Assembly: GCA_022717655.1 (NCBI GenBank)
Contig: JAIIAN010000024.1
Location: forward strand, 1-22,897
Length of the DNA: 22,897 bases
Reading direction: 5' to 3'
Origin: Bacillota bacterium
GTDB lineage: Bacteria > Bacillota > Clostridia > Lachnospirales > Lachnospiraceae
Shown here in pieces: positions 19,577-22,897 of the stretch; within the stretch, counting starts at the first letter, position 1; each line of letters begins with the position of its first letter. The notes under the pieces are model-generated. The model did no database searches and was not told the origin of the DNA. It saw only the letters and a list, made by a program, of their open reading frames with translations. Made by a program: the position numbers and the translations under genes.

Positions 19577-20614
19577 ATGAATCAGTCGAAAAAAGCAATA
19601 TCATGTGCAGCGATTGTAGCTGGAATTATTGCGATGGCAGCGGCACTGTACATGGATTTTATGAGAACAGGAACTTCCTTTCGGGGAGGACTTTTAATCG
19701 CAGGAGCGGTATTGCTTATTGTAGGGCTTTACCTGCTGCCAACGAAGAAACACCGTTCAATTATTTATGTATTATTTTTATTTCCACTGCTGTTTGCATT
19801 TGCAGTAACTGTGCTTATTCCGTTTGCCTGTGGTATCTTTTATTCCATGACAGACTGGAACGGAATAAAATATGATAATTTTGTTGGACTTGGAAACTAC
19901 ATTGCAATGTTCAAGTCTAGGGATTATGTATATTCTTTTGTTGTGACTTTTATTTACACAGTAATTAATATGCTGAGCGTAAATATTGTAGCATTTGCAC
20001 TGGCACTGCTTTGTACTTCCAAAGTAAAAGGTCGTAACTTCTATCGTGCAGCATATTTCATTCCGAACCTGATTGGTGGAATTGTACTTGGTTATGTATG
20101 GCAGTTCATTTTCAATAAAGTTGCAGTTTCTGTAATTTCAGGAAGTGTTTCCATGCTGACAAATCCGAACCTTGCAGTTGTGGCAATTTTGATTGTAAGT
20201 ACCTGGCAGTATGCAGGATATATTATGATGATTTACGTAACCGGTTTACAGAGTGTGCCAAAAGATATTCTGGAAGCATCCAATGTAGATGGTGCAAATA
20301 CAGTTCAGACTCTGCTGAAAATCAAAGTACCGATGATTGCAAATACATTCACAATTTGTATTTTCCTGACTTTGGTTAACTCATTTAAACAGTTTGATTT
20401 GAACCTTGCTATTACCAATGGTGCACCAACTCGTATTCTTTCCGGAAAGCCGGTACAGTCTACAGAATTTTTAGCATTGAATATTTATAATACAGCGATT
20501 GGAAAGAACCAGTATGCACTTGGTCAGACCAAAGCGGTTATATTCTTTATTATTCTTGCAATTGTGTCTCTGACACAGGTTACAATCAGTAAAAAGAAGG
20601 AGGTTGAAATGTAA
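19577..20614 (+). CDS. Sugar ABC transporter permease, MalF-like, with extra N-terminal helices
   Basis: The 345-residue inner-membrane protein has the binding-protein-dependent permease domain. The EAA loop that contacts the ATPase reads EASNVDGANTVQTLLKIKVP (about 232-251). The N-terminal side carries two added hydrophobic helices (about 7-26 and 36-54) before the usual six, giving about eight spans, as in MalF-like subunits. The opening of the core domain, LFLFPLLFAFAVTVLIPFACGIFYSMTDWNG, is typical for permeases of CUT1 sugar importers. ATG 19577 is chosen over upstream ATG/TTG codons because GGGAG lies about 8 bases before it. Its stop overlaps the next ATG by one base. Confidence 0.9.
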   Translation: MNQSKKAISCAAIVAGIIAMAAALYMDFMRTGTSFRGGLLIAGAVLLIVGLYLLPTKKHRSIIYVLFLFPLLFAFAVTVLIPFACGIFYSMTDWNGIKYDNFVGLGNYIAMFKSRDYVYSFVVTFIYTVINMLSVNIVAFALALLCTSKVKGRNFYRAAYFIPNLIGGIVLGYVWQFIFNKVAVSVISGSVSMLTNPNLAVVAILIVSTWQYAGYIMMIYVTGLQSVPKDILEASNVDGANTVQTLLKIKVPMIANTFTICIFLTLVNSFKQFDLNLAITNGAPTRILSGKPVQSTEFLALNIYNTAIGKNQYALGQTKAVIFFIILAIVSLTQVTISKKKEVEM

Positions 20615-21471
20615 TGAAAGCACAAAAAATAAGAACAACAATCGCTGAGATTGTAGGAATTCTTCTGACAATTGTGATATTAGCTCCATTCTTACTGGTT
20701 GTAGTCAACTCTGCAAAGGATAGCGCAAGTATTGTTATCAGCCCGATTTCCTTACCAAAAAACTGGGGACAGCTGTTGACCAACATGAGTAATGTTATTC
20801 ATAATGATAACTTTAATTACTGGGGTTCTTTCTTTAGTTCCCTGTTAATTACAGCAGTATCTCTGATTTTACTGACTCTGTTTTCCAGTATGGCAGCCTG
20901 GGTTTTAGTAAGAAATAAAACCAAATGGTCAAACTTCATTTTCCTGCTGTTTGTATCAGCAATGGTTATCCCATTCCAGGTTGTTATGCTTCCACTGTTA
21001 TCTACATTCCGTGAGACTTCAGAATTCTTAGGAATTCAGATGCTTCAAAGTTACAAAGGAATTATTTTTGCTTACCTTGGATTTGGTGGTTCGATGTCTG
21101 TATTCATCCTTCATGGTTTTGTAAAAGGAATTCCTTATGAACTGGAAGAAGCAGCATGGATTGACGGATGCAGTCCGGAAGGTACATTCTTTCGAATTAT
21201 CTTCCCACTGTTAAAACCAATTCAGGTTACAGTATTAATCTTAAATGGTATCTGGATTTGGAACGATTACCTTCTTCCATCTCTGATGCTTGGATTAAAC
21301 GGAAGAATCAAAACTCTTCCGGTTGCAGTAAGCAGTTTCGTAGGTTCTTATGTAAAACAATGGGATTTAATCCTGACAGCAGCCCTGCTTGCCATGATTC
21401 CGATTATTATCTTGTTCCTGTTTGCACAGAAACAGATTATTCAGGGTATGGTAGAAGGTGCAATTAAATAA
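20614..21471 (+). CDS. Sugar ABC transporter permease, MalG/AraQ-like
   Basis: This 285-residue membrane protein has six predicted helices and the EAA motif EEAAWIDGCSPEGTFFRIIFPLLKP split around residues 172-195, the docking site for the ATPase. The ending FAQKQIIQGMVEGAIK is the normal C-terminus of MalG-type CUT1 permeases. It pairs with the upstream permease to form the channel for the sugar delivered by the lipoprotein. Its ATG overlaps the preceding TAA, and AAGGAGG lies within the upstream gene, so the two are translationally coupled. No ATP-binding subunit follows; such importers usually use a shared MsmK/MalK-type ATPase made elsewhere. Confidence 0.93.
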   Translation: MKAQKIRTTIAEIVGILLTIVILAPFLLVVVNSAKDSASIVISPISLPKNWGQLLTNMSNVIHNDNFNYWGSFFSSLLITAVSLILLTLFSSMAAWVLVRNKTKWSNFIFLLFVSAMVIPFQVVMLPLLSTFRETSEFLGIQMLQSYKGIIFAYLGFGGSMSVFILHGFVKGIPYELEEAAWIDGCSPEGTFFRIIFPLLKPIQVTVLILNGIWIWNDYLLPSLMLGLNGRIKTLPVAVSSFVGSYVKQWDLILTAALLAMIPIIILFLFAQKQIIQGMVEGAIK

Positions 21472-21489
21472 TAAATATATAGTAGGCAG

Positions 21490-21529
21490 AAAAAATGGCT
21501 TCGGACTTTTGTTCGGAGCCATTTTTTTT
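21490..21529. terminator. Bidirectional terminator between importer and minus-strand gene
   Basis: ATGGCTTCGG (21495-21504) pairs with TCGGAGCCAT (21513-21522) with two G-U pairs. A run of A precedes and a run of T follows, so it can stop both the importer transcript (plus) and the convergent gene at 21540-21977 (minus). Confidence 0.85.
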
Positions 21530-21539
21530 GTAGATATTC

Positions 21540-21977
21540 TTAATCTGCTTTGGCTTTTTCAAGTGCTGAGTTAATCGCATCTAACAACAGCATCGAAGTG
21601 TATTTATTTTCTTCGGCATAAGTAAGGTCTTTGGTGGACTGGGTTGCATAAATCTGATTCGCAAGGGATTCGAGTGCCGGTTCCATCAGTGGATACATAG
21701 CAGTGGTTGCTTCGCTTAAATTTGTCATGGAGATAGAGGTGATTTCATGTTCATCGACCGTGACTTCGACATCAAAGGTGTTGTTATCGAGCGTAATTGG
21801 GCTTTTATAGATACCGGCGTGATATTTGGCGGGAGAGCCTGAGAAAGAAGTGGTCTTTTTGTCTTTTCCGAACATCAAAAAAAGAAGGACTGCAAGCACA
21901 ATGGCAAGTACAACAAAAAGCACGGTATAAATCACTTCTTTCGTATGTAGTACAACAATTTTTGTTTTCGCACTCAT
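21540..21977 (-). CDS. Small membrane-anchored protein, FMN-binding-domain-like
   Basis: This 145-residue protein has a short cytoplasmic N-terminus, one membrane helix (about 13-37, VIYTVLFVVLAIVLAVLLFLMFG) and an outside domain of about 105 residues. That domain opens KYHAGIYKSPITLDNNTFDVEV and ends NKYTSMLLLDAINSALEKA. The pattern resembles the FMN-binding domain of RnfG/NqrC-type and related proteins, where a terminal SGAT-x-TS motif carries covalent FMN on a Thr. Here the SGAT part is absent and only YTS remains, so covalent FMN attachment is doubtful. The ribosome site AGGAGG precedes ATG at 21977. It is convergent with the importer and divergent from the HAD gene. The function is unknown, and the FMN-family call is tentative. 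Confidence 0.6.
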   Translation of the reverse strand: MSAKTKIVVLHTKEVIYTVLFVVLAIVLAVLLFLMFGKDKKTTSFSGSPAKYHAGIYKSPITLDNNTFDVEVTVDEHEITSISMTNLSEATTAMYPLMEPALESLANQIYATQSTKDLTYAEENKYTSMLLLDAINSALEKAKAD

Positions 21978-22119
21978 AGTATTCCCTCCTAGTAATCCTT
22001 TTTATAACTTATTAGGAGAAAAACAAAAATATGCCCCTAACAAGGTTGGTTGCGAAAACTTTTTATGTTAAACTAGTTTCAGATTAAATATCTGAGAGAT
22101 TGAGGAGGATTTTTTTAAA

Positions 22120-22897
22120 ATGAGTTATAAATTATTGGTACTGGATATTGATGGAACAGTGACAAATTCTAAGAAAGAGATTACCCCAAAGACAAAAGAA
22201 GCCATTTTAGAACTCCAGAAAAAAGGGATTCCGGTAGCGATTGCATCGGGTCGTCCGACAAAGGGAATTGTGGCAGTTGCAGATGAACTGGATTTTGCAA
22301 CTTATGGCAGTTATGTGCTTGCATTTAACGGAGCGAGAATTATCAACTGGAAAACCAAGGAATGTATTTATTCAAAAGAACTTCCAGTTGGAATTCCAAA
22401 GAAATTATATGACGATGCCATGCATTATGGAACAGGGCTTATGACTTATGAGGGAGATGCTATTATCTCTGCAAAAGTACCGGATGAATATATTATGATA
22501 GAATCCAGAATCACGACACTTCCTGTGATCGAAAAACCGGATTTCAAATCTTATGTCAATTTTCCGGTTAACAAGTGTATTTTAACGGCTGACGGTGAAG
22601 TATTAGAGAGTATCGAACCGGTGATTGCCGAGAAATATCAGTTAGAAGCTCAGGTCTTTCGTTCTGAACCATATTTCTTAGAGGTGCTTCCGAAAAACGT
22701 GGATAAAGCGTATTGTCTGGAGCGTCTGTTAAAGATTTTGGGAATCAAGAGAGAAGAGATGGTATGCTGTGGAGATGGGTTTAATGATATTTCCATGATT
22801 CAGTATGCGGGTCTTGGAGTTGCAATGGCAAATGCACAGGAAAAAGTAAAAGATGTGGCAGATTATATTACCATAAAAACCAAATTTAGCAGAATTT
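22120..22897 (+). CDS. HAD-superfamily Cof-type phosphatase, C-terminus cut by window end
   Basis: The visible 259 residues cover most of a Cof/YidA-type HAD hydrolase (family length about 265-290). Motif I is VLDIDGTVTNS with nucleophile D8 and acid/base D10. Motif II is IASGR (about 44-48). A cap domain of the IIB type occupies the middle, motif III is the Lys in KNVDKAYCLERLL, and motif IV is CCGDGFNDISM with Mg2+-binding aspartates. It likely dephosphorylates sugar phosphates or other small phosphate esters in the cytoplasm; the substrate cannot be told from sequence. GAGGAGG lies about 11 bases before ATG 22120. It is divergent from the minus-strand gene, and the frame is open to the last base. 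Confidence 0.9.
   Translation, partial: MSYKLLVLDIDGTVTNSKKEITPKTKEAILELQKKGIPVAIASGRPTKGIVAVADELDFATYGSYVLAFNGARIINWKTKECIYSKELPVGIPKKLYDDAMHYGTGLMTYEGDAIISAKVPDEYIMIESRITTLPVIEKPDFKSYVNFPVNKCILTADGEVLESIEPVIAEKYQLEAQVFRSEPYFLEVLPKNVDKAYCLERLLKILGIKREEMVCCGDGFNDISMIQYAGLGVAMANAQEKVKDVADYITIKTKFSRI

Noticed and set aside
1..22897. CRISPR array, tRNA/rRNA genes, insertion sequences or phage genes
   Set aside because: No regular repeat-spacer series, cloverleaf-like segment, transposase or integrase was seen on either strand.

Overview
The window looks like chromosomal DNA of a gut-type Lachnospiraceae (Clostridia, Firmicutes). The composition is A/T-leaning, AGGAGG-type ribosome binding sites are strong, Gram-positive TTGACA/TATAAT-type promoters are common, and the gene set (ktrAB with kdpDE, a methyltransferase-hslO-nadE operon, GH31 with LacI and a sugar ABC transporter) fits that family. 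I saw no rRNA, tRNA, CRISPR array, transposase or phage gene. Genus cannot be fixed from this sequence alone.

Layout. 1-155 is the tail of a TetR-type regulator. It is followed by two palindromes and a broken remnant of an ABC exporter gene (351-529). 561-2796 is a magnesium locus: a strong promoter, a 25-codon leader ORF, an attenuator-like terminator, mgtE and a GNAT acetyltransferase. 2797-3234 is a 438-base regulatory gap with hairpins and two 13-bp direct repeats that resemble KdpE sites. 3235-8070 is a potassium block: ktrB, ktrA, a shortened KdpD-like kinase and KdpE, ended by a clear terminator. No Kdp pump genes are present. 8291-10422 carries iolG and iolE, the first two steps of inositol catabolism, behind a promoter overlapped by a candidate operator. 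10548-14327 is a methyltransferase-hslO-nadE operon with its own promoter and terminator.

14405-21529 is a carbohydrate-use locus: a GH31 alpha-glycosidase, a LacI-family regulator, and an ABC importer (lipoprotein plus two permeases, no ATPase). Near-identical TTATGCGCA(A/T)AA operators lie at the GH31 promoter, at the importer promoter and twice between lacI and the importer, so I infer one LacI regulon. The 508-base gap before the importer also holds a dense array of perfect hairpins, part of it GC-rich, that resembles a dispersed repeat. The window ends with a small membrane-anchored protein on the minus strand and a truncated HAD phosphatase on the plus strand.

The best candidates for something undescribed are the small-ORF/attenuator leader of mgtE, the KtrAB-KdpDE circuit with KdpE-like sites and a KdpD lacking its N-terminal domain, the LacI regulon with a second motif at matching distance, and the hairpin array at 17754-17950. 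All regulatory readings are from sequence pattern only.
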